64,000 nucleotides of DNA from Brachycybe producta (taxonomy: Eukaryota > Arthropoda > Diplopoda > Playtdesmida > Andrognathidae), in NCBI GenBank assembly GCA_036925085.1, contig JAUPFP010000011.1, positions 62,001 to 126,000 on the forward strand, written 5' to 3'. Below are positions 22,321 through 32,492 of the stretch, in pieces. Under the pieces are notes generated by a model. That model did not search any database. It was not told where the DNA came from and was given only the letters and a program-made list of their open reading frames with translations. Both the position numbers and the translations under genes were made by a program. Position 1 is the first letter of the stretch, and each line of letters opens with the position of its first letter.

Positions 22321-23021
22321 TACATACATATCTGTTACTGTCTGGGGCTTACGCACATTGGCCACGTTCCTAAGTTAAAAAGTGCTAAGGGGCAGGGTTT
22401 CTTATCAACATGGAAAATCTAGAATTTTCAGGAAATTTGAAATGTGTGATGTGAATGAAGTTAAGAGCCTAGATACTCCGCCATCTTTTTTTGAGCAGAC
22501 GACAATACGACATGAGTGTTACTGTATGGTGTTACTAAAATTCCAAGAAATAGTCTCACAATCAATCAATTAAAATACAGTAAAGTGCAAAATGCAATAT
22601 AAAGTATTGTTCATTAATTGGTCACTTTATGTAAATTTTGAAAAGGTCCTTTTATTTTTAAATAATGCTTAAAATCGTACATTTTTTAACTCTATGTTAA
22701 ATCCCATTGGCCTAAAAACCATCCAACAAAGGTTTGAAGAACTTTCGTTAAAAAACGATTTAGAGAAATAAAAAAAAAACGATTAGCATGGCTTCAAGCT
22801 GATTCCTTTGTATAAGCTTAGCACGTGCAATTAATTACACTGGCCAACAATTTTTCACTTTTTTTCTGCTGCCTAAGATCTGACACTTGTGTTTAAGTAA
22901 TTTTGGGGTGCTGACTTCAAAAATAAAATCAGTTTTTACGTAGCACGTCCCGTTTTTGTTCTATGGCATGTTTTATTTTTCAGGTTTTTGTTCATCAACT
23001 GTTGTAATTGTAACTTAGGCA

Positions 23022-23207
23022 ATGGCTGCTGCTAGAAGAAAGTGTTTGAATAGTCTAGATACATTTTGTTATGTATGTGGAAGCTTCATTGTACCCAGTC
23101 AAAGGATGAGTTTTAGCAATTTTGTGAAGAAGGTGCAGGTGGCTTACTTTCAAGTGAGACTTGGAGACCAGGACAAGTCTTGGACTCCACGTAAAGTGTG
23201 CAAGCCC
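23022..23207 (+). pseudogene. N-terminal part of a repetitive invertebrate cysteine-rich protein
   Basis: The frame starts MAAARRKCLNSLDTFCYVCG and continues with FVKKVQVAYFQVRLGDQDK and WTPRKVCKP, then hits TGA where the remembered family has a cysteine codon (pattern VCxxCVExL). The C-x2-C pair at FCYVCG, the LGDQDK block and the following VCK are characteristic of a multicopy protein family seen in arthropods and other invertebrates. Its function is unknown to me; a metal-binding fold is inferred from the cysteines. After the stop the same frame continues VEAW, so the stop is a point mutation rather than the natural end. Confidence 0.6.
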
Positions 23208-23242
23208 TGAGTTGAAGCATGGGTTGCAACATGAGAATAAAG

Positions 23243-23395
23243 GTTCATTTTCTCAACAATCATCTTGATACATTTCCTGAAAATCTAGGTTATATAAGTG
23301 ATGAGCAAGGCAAAAGGTTCCATTATGATATAAAAGCTATGGAGGAGCGATACCAAGGAAAGTGGGATACCCACATGATGGCAGACTACTGGTAG
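23243..23395 (+). pseudogene. C-terminal part of the same repetitive protein, out of frame
   Basis: A second open stretch in a different frame encodes NNHLDTFPENLGYISDEQGK, then RFHYDIKAMEERYQG and MMADYW before a TAG. The EEQG-x-RFH-x-DI-x-xME-x-RYQG-x-W-x-x-x-MMADYCW pattern is, from memory, the C-terminal signature of the same family as 23022-23207; the TAG replaces the expected cysteine codon. The family's large central part is missing, so the element carries an internally deleted, doubly broken gene. Confidence 0.6.
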
Positions 23396-24199
23396 AGTGT
23401 TAAAAAACTGAATTTAAACACTCCAAAAAGGGCCTACATACAAAAACTTATCCATGATGGAATAATGTGCCATCAACACGATAAACATTGTAATCGTGTA
23501 CTTTTATATGGAGATTGATCCAAATGGAGGTATGGCATAGTGTAAAAACTTGACGTGATGGGCAAAAACCAATGTGATATCTGAGTTCAGAACCCCAAAA
23601 TTAGTCAGAAACAAGTCTCGGATATAAGTCAGCAAAAATAGTGTTGACCAGTGTTATTTATCTATTTTATGTGACAGTTGTGGCTTCAAACCTGGACAGA
23701 ACAGCCATTTTTATACCAAAAACGATCACAGCGCCTACATTCGGAGAAATTTTGTATAAAACACTATCTCTAGGCTCTTAAAGGAAAACTTATTTAAGAA
23801 CAAGAAAAACGTGGAAAACTCAGGAAATTCAAAAAGTTTGCTAAATAATTTTTTCTTGTAATTTTTCACTGTAATAAGTTTCATTAAAATTATGAATTGT
23901 GAACCATATTGGTCAACAAAATACTGTTATTATTTGTAGTACTTCTTTAATAATAGCAAAAGAAATATGGAAATGTTACTTTTATGTTACTTTACTTTAA
24001 TTTCACTTTAAATGAAAAGAAATTGATAATACAAAGTTGAGAGTTTCTATTTATGTTAGATTAGATAGATTAGGTAGGTATGATGCAAAATGTAGAAATT
24101 TGAATTGAAAAATTAAACTTTTTGGTTTTTCAAATTCTCTAGTAACTTTGCAGATTTAACAAGTAATTATGTTAGATATAGAAATTAGTCTCAAATACA

Positions 24200-24440
24200 G
24201 CCACGCCTGACCACACACTCATAACAAGTCATTAGTTTTCAGGGCCTTTAGAAAGGATGTAAATTATTAGAAGGCTCATAAGTAATGACAGGCTGGAATA
24301 CTTTCAAATTTCTAGCCTTTTTTGTTACCATGATAAACTAATCTGGAATGAACTAACTACCTCAGTTAGTTCTCGATGCTCCGCTTCCACAGTTACAATT
24401 TTTAAGTATAATTTACTGAAAATTGATCGCAATTAAGTAC
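24200..24440 (+). pseudogene. possible LINE C-terminal fragment
   Basis: One frame near 24345-24425 reads WNELTTSVSSRCSASTVTIF followed by KYNLL, resembling the WNxLP-x-V-x-A-x-S-V-x-x-F-K signature at the C-terminus of CR1-type polyproteins, and DHTLITSH lies just upstream. Similarity is short and broken by stops. It is not obviously part of the relic 4.3 kb upstream. Confidence 0.3.
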
Positions 24441-24829
24441 TTACGTGTCAGTGATTTTCAATGTGGTTTCGTGGTTGAGTTTCAATTAAATTCATTTTAA
24501 TGTTGTCTCGACATTATTATTTTAATATTGACGTTGCCTTATTGGTTGTAGATGTAACGCTTCCTGATAGTGTGTTTCATCCTTTTTGGTCAGCGTTTTT
24601 ATGTGTATTGAATATTTATACTATGAATAAATTATTATAACGTCTGTGTTGACAGGCTTGTGGATGTATTTGAGGCTGTTTTTTTGATTTAAAGCAGACG
24701 TTTTCAAATAAAGCCATCTAAACTAGTTCATTGAATAAAAGTTTTATTTCGACAATTTTTGAATGAAATGTACAGATCTTAGCACTCACAATTGGATTTC
24801 AAATCAATAGTCGTTATTAGTAACGACAT

Positions 24830-25115
24830 TCGAATCCTGAAATCTCATGAATCTTGAAAAAAATATTCGAGATTTGAAAACTCGAATCCTAACCTTAAAA
24901 AATAAACTGTTAAAAACTTTGGTAAAATTAGTTTGAACTCCATTGACGTCCAATAGAAGCCTTGTTCACTAAACAAAAAACACGTCGATTGTTGCAATTT
25001 CGGTGGTCGACCCGGGATCACCTTGTGGCGACCATGAGTGAAGCCACACTGTTTTTGATTATTAATAATTTAATATTTAATATTATTTAATTTCATTTGT
25101 ATCTTCTTATATGAC
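24830..25115 (+). mobile_element. hAT-like element family J, internal copy
   Basis: Contains repeated ATTCGAATCC / GAATCC motifs, then GAAGCCTTGTTCACTAA, GTCGATTGTTGCAATTTCGG, GATCACCTTGTGGCGACCAT and CACACTGTTTTTGATTATTA. All these blocks recur, inverted, at 63770-64000. The family's end (near 63771) is GAGGTGGGACGAATCC, which resembles hAT termini. Confidence 0.55.
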
Positions 25116-26602
25116 ATACTATCGCAATAGTATTCCTATATTGCTATTGTTCTATTCTATCAGGAACAGTACTAAGTTTATTTAAGAAATGGTCTCTTTT
25201 TGAAACATTTATATAACAGTGGAAATTTGAAATGCTTTAATAATTGTAGATGAGTAATTAAGATATTTAAATCTTGATTAATTTATTACGTTTGGATTTA
25301 AATTGGCAGGGAATGGAAAGGGGGTGGTGGGGTGAGGTTGGTTCTGTATGAAAATGAAAGAGAGAGAGAGAGAATCACTATTAAAAATCTAGTGGTTTGT
25401 AATTGATGTTGATGGTGTATCCTGCTTGTTATACTTTTTATTGTGCATCAATTGACTAGTTTATAACCCAATTTAACATCTTCTATGAATTGGGTGGCGC
25501 CAAAGTCATTACAAGTACTGTCAAGAGATGAAACCTATTTGAATTAACTCGACGATAATGAGGATGGCATTCATAAAATTGTGTAATTAGGTGTTTAAGT
25601 GGATCTTCTTCTTCTATTTCTAAGTGTTGTCATACAAATACAATTTCAACTTGTCAGTTTTATTTTTACTAAATAAATGTCTTAACTTTTCAGGTTTTCT
25701 GTTTGTCAAGATGTTTCTTCTGTGATCTACAGTTGTCTCTGTTGTTTGATTTGCCATAATATGCTAATTCATCACCTTTGATCTCTCTTGAGTCTTCGGT
25801 AACCATTCTCAAGTTATGGGTTTGGTTTAAATATGGCTTGTTTACTTAACGCTTTTCACGTACATTGGCTAGTCAAGGATAGAAGGCCTATGTTAAGAAG
25901 GTTGGTCAGTGAACAATAGTATTGCACATTATTGTTTATTGCCAATTGATGGAGTTTGTTGTCCAAAGATTTATTCCGTTTTATAATGTACATTAACGTT
26001 TTCAGCAACACAGATACCTACGTCACTATTACGTGTTGCCGCGCGTACATGCTGCATTAGTCGTATTAACAGAACTAGAGTATACCCACTGAGGTGAATG
26101 TTTGAAAGATTTGTCTCCAGGGTGGATAAAAATCATGATTTTTAAAAACTTTGATTGGATTTGTTTTTACAGTAATTTAAAATTTGGACAAAGTTGAGAA
26201 TCAGTACGTACAGTGGAGAAAATGTCGTCTCACAATCGTTAGAATCGTAGTTTCAAAGTGAAAATATATCTGACAAAATTCACTGTGGGACACTTTATTT
26301 GGAAGAAACCCTAACAGGTTGGATTTTATAATGTTAAGACAGATTTGCTAATCGAAAGGTGGCAGGATGGAACCAATTTGTCTGCAAAAAAACAACATTA
26401 TTAATGTAGATGAGGTTGAATGAATTCAAATTGTTGAATTTTGTTTGATTGTTAGCGAATGTTAGCTAGATAATTGTTAGTTAACGCTTTTGTAACATTC
26501 AATAAATGTGGGGAGGGGGGTTGTGTTTGTTGGATGTTCGTTGAAAAGTTAGGTAAATATAGTAATGAATATTTTATATTTATAGACGGGAGGGTATCAT
26601 AT

Positions 26603-26969
26603 GATTAATAATAATAATAATAATAATTTTATTTGTCACTAAGGTGAAATTACAAATTCACAACTAACAAGTAACAAAATGTCAATCAATACATCACAAG
26701 AAATTAAATAATACAAAAAAATCAACAAAAAAGACAAAACTAATTCAATAAAATTCAATGACATCAATAAAATACATCAGCCTGGCGAAAATCACTGATT
26801 GTTTGAAGACTCCCATAAAGTTTTCTTGACTTCTGTGTGGAAAGGATGTCTCCACATGTAACACATTTCGGCACATTTTCATGAATCCAATGTGAACTAA
26901 AGGGTTTATGTTGTTAAGCAGGTATTTCGCACTATTGGTGGTGATGGGGGAGGGGTCTAAAATTTTCAT
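26603..26969 (-). mobile_element. 3' end of a LINE, inserted on the minus strand
   Basis: Read on the minus strand, the segment ends in TGTAATTTCACC, then a purine-rich GACAAATAAAATT and an ATT microsatellite (26605-26627 on the plus strand). This is the typical tail of CR1/L2-like LINEs, which end in short tandem repeats rather than poly(A). An open stretch of 74 codons (26745-26969, ending FIDVIEFY) precedes it and may be the end of ORF2, but no domain is recognisable. The 5' boundary is not visible. Confidence 0.45.
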
Positions 26970-27589
26970 TGGCTCGTGTGGTAGACAGTTTTCTGCTGTA
27001 CTTAACAGTTGTGCAATACCGATAGGTCACCTTTGTATTTTTTTAATTACAAGTTGATTTTTTAATTGAACTGTCAGTTTTATTTTATTGCCCATTTGGT
27101 TAAAATTGGTTTGAATGCTCTATAATTTACACCAATTTTATAGTGTCCACTTTAAAATTGTCGCTTTTACCAGGCGGATTTGTGTCGTGCAGGTATACAT
27201 TTTGGGACGCGGTGGTAAACTGGTAATAAACGATTTTTTATCCTTTTCTATTGGCTGGAGAAACAGCATGAAAATAATTTTATTTGAACTTGATCCAAAT
27301 TTAATAAATTTCTTCATGTTTTAATAAAAAAAAAAACGCAGAATGACTCACGGATTGCATATTTCACTAAAACTGCACAGTAATAGCATTAGGTAATGTA
27401 ACTTCAGTGCACGGTAAATTGAATTTGTGCACTATGGTACCATGTTTGTACTTTTAAGGCCTTGTTTCCATTGAGGTGAACATTTGAAGTGCTTGAAAAT
27501 TTCAACTGGTGAAAAATTAGAACAACATAGGCGGAGGCCATGTTTATTCTATTTTTCAAGAGTTCCACTAGCTCCGGAAGTCACAAAAA

Positions 27590-27955
27590 GTTTGGAAAAG
27601 CACAGGGATTCAAGAATTTTTAAAATTCGAAAAAAAATGGGTCGAAAGCCAAGTCTATAGACTAATTGACTTTTTTTAAAAAAACGGCCAAAAGTCGAAA
27701 AATATTCAAATACTCTACATGCTCAAAAATGCCTCAGGAGTGCTCAACTGGCCTAGAAGTCCCAAAAAAACTTGGAAAAGCACAAGGATTCGAGAATTTT
27801 TAAAATTCGAAAAAAAAAATGGGTCGAAAGCCAAGTCTATAGACTAATTGACTTTTTAAAAAAAAAACAGCCGAAAGCCGAAAAATATTTAGATCCTCTA
27901 AAAATGCTGCAGGAGTGCTCAACTGGCCCCAGAAGTCCCAAAAAGCAAGGGTTTT
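27590..27955. repeat. 180-bp tandem repeat, about two copies
   Basis: GGAAAAGCACAGGGATTC at 27593 and GGAAAAGCACAAGGATTC at 27773 begin two colinear units containing GGGTCGAAAGCCAAGTCTAT and GACTAATTGAC. A third start is truncated near 27930. Units differ by single bases and homopolymer lengths. Confidence 0.85.
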
Positions 27956-28154
27956 TAAAAACTCATATTTTTTTTTTTAAAAGTTAGATTTTTTTTTATT
28001 TAAAGGACATTTTTTGATTATTTTTAAAATGAACATTTTTCATGAAAAAAAAATTGAAATTTTATTCACTTTTCAAGTAATATACACCTATTGTATACAA
28101 TTATAATGTGCTCATTTAATAAACAATAGCTTGATATCGTTTATATGCTTGTAA

Positions 28155-28450
28155 TACCTTGTACACAGATGAGTTAAATGAATTCAAATTAAATGTGTTT
28201 AGGTGAATTATACGGAATCCAGTTAAGGACATGAACACTAAATAAAAATTGACTTTATTATTAATATTTTAAATTGAAATACTAAATCAATATTTTATCA
28301 ATAGTTTATATTTTATATTTAAGTATTAACTCAACATTTTCAGATTATTAACTGAATAAATTCAGTTCGACAATATTGTTTGTTTGTCCTTCACAGGGCT
28401 CTGTAGAACACGTTTATTATTTAAATGCATTTAAATTATCAGCTGTGTAA
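28155..28450 (+). mobile_element. MITE family A, copy A3
   Basis: Starts TA-CCTTGTACACAG and runs colinear with A2 through the conserved GGAATCCAGTTAAGGACATG and the CACAGGGCTCTGTAGAACAC segment. The right terminus (CAGCTGTGTAAC) has decayed. It carries short internal insertions relative to A2. Confidence 0.7.
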
Positions 28451-29218
28451 CTTTAAACGAATTTAAACTTGAAATGGATTTAATGAAATTGAATTTCAGA
28501 ACTTTAGAACATAATGACTGTGAATGCCAATATAAAATTGTAGGCCTAAATGAATTTCAATCATGACTAGAAGAATATTAACTAACTTATAACAAATAAT
28601 TTAATAAAATGAATAAACTAGAAATAATGAAATATCAGTTAAAATCTTGAAACTCTGTGACTTTGCATGCATTGGTAGGCTTGTTTCTTTCATGTTCAGT
28701 ACTTTAAACTTACTACCCCGCTATTAAGATTATTTTAGAAACAGAGGGGAGACGTCAGGTTAAGTAGCAAAAAATATAGACAGAAAGTGAAAAAACAAAA
28801 CAAGTTTTCTTCTGTAAAATTTCAAATTTCTATATAAGTGATTTAAATCATGATTTTTTTAGTGATTTAAAACACGATTCAAATCATTTGATTTAAATGA
28901 AAAACAACCCTGGTAGAATATTTCTCAGTTCTGATTCCAAATGTTAAAATTTTCTTAATTTCAATTATTATTCCTTATTCTATTGAATTACGGTTTTTAA
29001 TTCCAATATATCATATTAATACATAAGTAGTACTGTCTAGTAGTTAAGTGAACACAAAAAGAAAATATAGTAAAAATCCGATATATATTTTTTTGTATTA
29101 CATGAATTTCGTGAGAAAAAAAAGTTTGTGCGATATTTTTAAACTTTTTTTTAACTATATATAATTGAAAATTCTTATAAAAAACATGCAGGGCAATTTT
29201 CACTGCTTCAGTTTTCAG

Positions 29219-29435
29219 AATGTAGTTTTCAAGAAAATTCAAACAAAAAGTGGAACAAGACAGAGAGAGAAAGGAGGGTTCACATGGTTTAATGAATTCA
29301 TATTGAATGAGTCAGTAATGTCTAATAGTCTTGTAAGAATGAAGACACTGATGTCTGTAGATGGGAATGTTGTTTATTATACTATTAACTTAGGTTTTTC
29401 ACCTGATGTAACACCTCACGCTATTGATAGAAAAG
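29219..29435 (+). CDS. possible internal exon or gene fragment, unidentified
   Basis: An open frame of 124 codons (29165-29539) is one of the two longest in the window and, unlike the other, is not low complexity. A plausible exon lies inside it: acceptor TTCAGTTTTCAG ending at 29218, 72 codons including GGFTWFNEFILNESVMSN and MSVDGNVVYYTINLGFSPDV, and donor AAAAG|GTAAAA at 29435/29436. The phases would be 0 in and 1 out. It therefore cannot join directly to the exon at 6605-6647, which ends in phase 1. No family was recognised. It could be a real exon, a transposon gene fragment or chance; flanking DNA shows no transposon ends close by. Confidence 0.22.
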
Positions 29436-29539
29436 GTAAAAATACCCACCCACACATACTGTTTATTACATTGCTGCAGTGTGATCAGATCACACATTCT
29501 TATTTTAAGAGTGATTGGATTAATTCTGTAGACTACTGA

Positions 29540-30302
29540 CATACTCGATGATATTTATTGTTTAATATCTGACCATAACATTCACAGTCGGAGGAAAAAA
29601 AAAACACATCTCTTTAACTACTTCTGTTTGTATTTGTTTAATGTGGATTAAGTTTGGTGTAATGAATACCAGTTATCTGTAAGTTTACATAACATGTTAC
29701 AATGCCTCCCCATGATGCAAGAGTATATACAATGGAAGTGTCCAGTGGTTCAGTTTCAACAAACTATAAAACATGCAAGTTATTTTATAATGTGATTAAT
29801 AATTTACTAGTTTGTTTTTCTTTCTCGGTGTTTCTGTGTTTACTATTTAGCATAAGCAGACCATCATTGACTGTAATGCATGTAGTCAAATTATAGCCAA
29901 GTGTCATTGAATAGCAACAACAACACCAGAAACGTGCATGGAGAATTTGTTTACGTTGTGGTTTGGAAATCATATTTCATGGTTAGGACTTTCGGCTATA
30001 TATTTATAGAGACTGTCACGAAAATACAATGTCTAAATTTTATTATGAAAACAAATAGGAAATGTTGTTGGTAACTGTTTGTTAGCATAGTCAAAGCTAG
30101 TGCAAAACTCGTCAAATTTGATATGAAATTATTTTTTTTTTTACAGAAGACAATCTGTAGAATGCGCTCTAAAGCCACAAGTAATTAAAAACTTGAACAT
30201 TTTCACTACTGATAACTTAAGTATTATTAACGGCAAATGGGTTTGGCTGAAAGTGTGTTCTTGTCAAGTTATCATTTTCTGTCACAACCGTGTTGAGTAA
30301 TG
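29540..30302. other. unassigned sequence
   Basis: ORFs of 60-64 codons on both strands overlap each other and show no domain. No repeat boundary found. Confidence 0.45.
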
Positions 30303-30435
30303 AAAAGTCACTTCATTTTTAAGTTTTTAATGGTTTTATTGACTTATTTAAAAATTTAAAAATCGTTTTGACAATCGTTGGGTAACTCTTGGCAATATTT
30401 TGAAAAGATATTTCTGGAGGTAATGGTCTCTTTAA
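30303..30435. mobile_element. solo arm of TTAA element M
   Basis: GAAAAGTCACTTCA through AAAATCGTTTTGACAATCGT and TTTCTGGAGGTAATGG to TCTCTTTAA is about 90 percent identical by eye to the right arm of the element at 62323-62882. The opposite arm is absent. Confidence 0.65.
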
Positions 30436-30949
30436 CTATTAATAAATTAATTGATGCCAATCATCATCTATCTGTCCATATAGCATATTGTCTTTTAACT
30501 AACAAAATATAAATAACTATAATATAACTAACAACATATAAATTTTACAAGAGGAGCAAAAAACGTTAAAATGCAAATTTAAGGTTTTGTTACACAATTT
30601 TTTTTTTTTACTAATAAAATTATTTGGACGTTTTTAAAGCCATAATTAATGTAATTGTGTTTTGTACACTCCGTACATGACGTCACAAACAATTTTTTTC
30701 TAAATATTCGCAAAATCGCATTAAATGGATTTGTTGATTGGATTTTCAAATGCATTGTTTCAGTTTTATGACATGGAGTGTGTGTATTTGCAACACAATA
30801 TGTAGGCCTACTGTGATAACTACAACTGTAGTGGAATAAATTCGAAAATCGGAAATGATTACTGGACACAACATTACACTTCGGGTGTAATTATAGTGGA
30901 GTTCAAAACTGACTTTCTACTTCTGACTATAAACTTCTGTTACGGGTAC
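30436..30949. other. unassigned sequence
   Basis: AT-rich; a 96-codon minus-strand ORF (30579-30869) was not recognised. Confidence 0.45.
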
Positions 30950-30958
30950 TAATGTTTG

Positions 30959-31100
30959 ACAGGCAAGTGTGCCCAGCACTAGAATTTCGTTTGCCCCGCC
31001 CTTTTATGACATCAGACCAAGTAACAAACCAATTAGAAATTGATGGCGCGCATAAAAGGGCGGGGCAAACAAAACTCTAGTGCTGGACACACTTGTCTGT
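30959..31100. mobile_element. GC-box MITE family F, copy F3 with 9-bp TSD
   Basis: ACAGGCAAGTGTG...CACACTTGTCTGT, flanked by a 9-bp duplication TAATGTTTG (30950-30958, 31101-31109). Arms continue as inverted CAGCACTAGA and TTTGCCCCGCCCTTTTATGA around a core with AACAAACCAATTAGAAATTG. A 9-bp TSD with long TIRs fits the Mutator (MULE) superfamily. 142 bp. Confidence 0.8.
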
Positions 31101-31109
31101 TAATGTTTG

Positions 31110-32302
31110 TGTCACTTGCGAGTATTCAAGTCTAGCTGTAATAAATTAATTCACTTCAGATCAGTGATTGGATGTCTGGTTTTCGCCACTTCTTCCTTCT
31201 TATCAGTACCATATGGTGTCAGTACCCCCTCTCAAGGGCTCTCTCTCTCACACATGATGGGAATTTGAGTTCAAACACTACGAAGTTGTACAGAGGGTTT
31301 TATACATAACTGGTAAACTGGTGCGTTCTGAAATGCGCACTGCAGTGTTTACAGACAGAGTAACGACTTATCTCAAGATTACTAGATTGGATCATAGGAC
31401 ACATAAATTATTAAGTTGATGATAATTTTGCAGGTGATGTCATCTGGTGGACAATTTTCAAACAGTAATTTGAGACATTGATTATGAGTGTGACGATGTT
31501 CTTGTTTAGTTCTATTATCTGCATGGACATTTGTTGCGTGTGGTCTGAATCTATTCAATTTTGACCTTTAGAAAAATGTTCTAATTGAATTGAGTGAACA
31601 AACTTGGTGAAATTTCTCTGCAGGAGGTAATCATTTGTAGGATAGGATGATTGTTGTAACTTCATGATAATCATATGATATATGTACAGTCAAATGTATT
31701 CGAACCTTATGTTAGGCAAGCGTGTTTTTTTTTCTCTCCTTCTTTCTATTTAGAATACGACGAGATCTGAAATAGTTGTTACATAATTTTTAATTGGTTA
31801 TTTTTAGACATGTTTTTTTTTATTTTGCACTTCATATGTTGCAAACCTATTTGAATGGTAATTCATGCACTTATACAAGCGTTTTCACTGCGTTTGCATT
31901 GTTTTCAACTAGATTTGCAACCGTGAGGATCAAAACAGGAGAATGCTAACGAATGTTAAGGTGGGTTTTCATATGTGCTTTGAGCTTCCAAATTCACGCT
32001 CTAAGCTGTGTGCAAAAGAACACAAGCGCACATGTCGTCGTGTGTGCATTTAAATTCATGATAGGGAGTTAGCTGATGGCTTTCAGCTGAGTGCTGTAAA
32101 CGGTCACTCAGCTCTGTTCTGTGTTTTGACAGATATTTTGTAGTGTGCTGTGCACTGTTTTTATACTGTCACAAAATAGCGCAGGTAACCTTTTTTTTTA
32201 ACCTTGTAAGGAATGTGGGTCCCGCCCACATTGAAATCCACAGTGTGAAATCAAATGAAACATGAATGGGGGAGGGGGAGAAGTGTTGGTTGCGTGATCT
32301 TG
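31110..32302. other. unassigned sequence
   Basis: ATATGGTGTCAGTACCCC near 31209 resembles the primer-binding region after a retrotransposon LTR, but no LTR pair was seen. Otherwise nothing was recognised. Confidence 0.35.
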
Positions 32303-32492
32303 TAAAGGTGGGTAACACATCTGAGCGCGAACGCGTCACCCAAGAGAACCGAATGCCCTTTGATGTACCGACTCGCTTCGGATAGCTGCCGAGGCAGTTC
32401 GCCGCGCCTCAGATACACGTACACATTTGCATGCTCATGCGTCCTCACCTTGCCTCGTTCCCATTCGCGCTCAGATATGTAACAAGCCTTAC
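32303..32492. mobile_element. TA-flanked CpG-rich MITE
   Basis: AAGGTGGGTAACACATCTGA then GCGCGAACG pairs with CATTCGCGCTCAGATATG then TAACAAGCCTT; TA flanks both ends. About 190 bp with a locally high CpG content. A minus-strand ORF through it is not recognised and is probably a by-product of the high GC. Confidence 0.65.

Larger units (their letters stand above)
22838..23653 (+). mobile_element. 816-bp TIR element with a broken zinc-cluster-like gene
   Basis: Termini are CACTGGCCAACA (22838) and TGTTGACCAGTG (to 23653), a 12-bp TIR with one mismatch, flanked on both sides by TTA (22835-22837, 23654-23656). It is inserted inside B-family copy B2, whose sequence resumes at both sides, which proves insertion. 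It carries a decayed gene of a family I recall as repetitive in many invertebrate genomes (see the next entries). No superfamily is assigned: the TIR and a 3-bp TSD do not by themselves match a class I can name confidently. Confidence 0.7.
22461..23781. mobile_element. TTAA element family B, copy B2, interrupted
   Basis: Flanked by TTAA (22461-22464 and 23778-23781), TIR GAGCCTAGAT / ATCTCTAGGCTC. It is more diverged than B1 and B3 and has only one 193-bp internal unit. It is split by the 816-bp TIR element at 22838-23653. The right end preserves GATCACAGCGCCTACAT. Confidence 0.85.
23782..26116. other. AT-rich DNA, mostly unassigned
   Basis: Apart from the possible LINE fragment (24200-24440) and family J (24830-25115), there is a GAGA tract near 25360 and no gene. 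Confidence 0.45.
26117..28913. mobile_element. possible 2.8-kb element with CCAGGGT termini
   Basis: CCAGGGTGGATAAAAATCATG at the left (first 20 bases) and CAAATCATTTGATTTAAATG then AAAAACAACCCTGG at the right are inverted and share the TAAATCATGATTT subterminal style. Between them lie the LINE 3' end, the 180-bp tandem repeats and A3. No TSD was found, so the two ends may belong to different insertions. Confidence 0.3.

Noticed and set aside
31200-31230. Retrotransposon primer-binding site after an LTR
   Set aside because: A single ATATGGTGTCAGTACC motif without an LTR pair or polyprotein.
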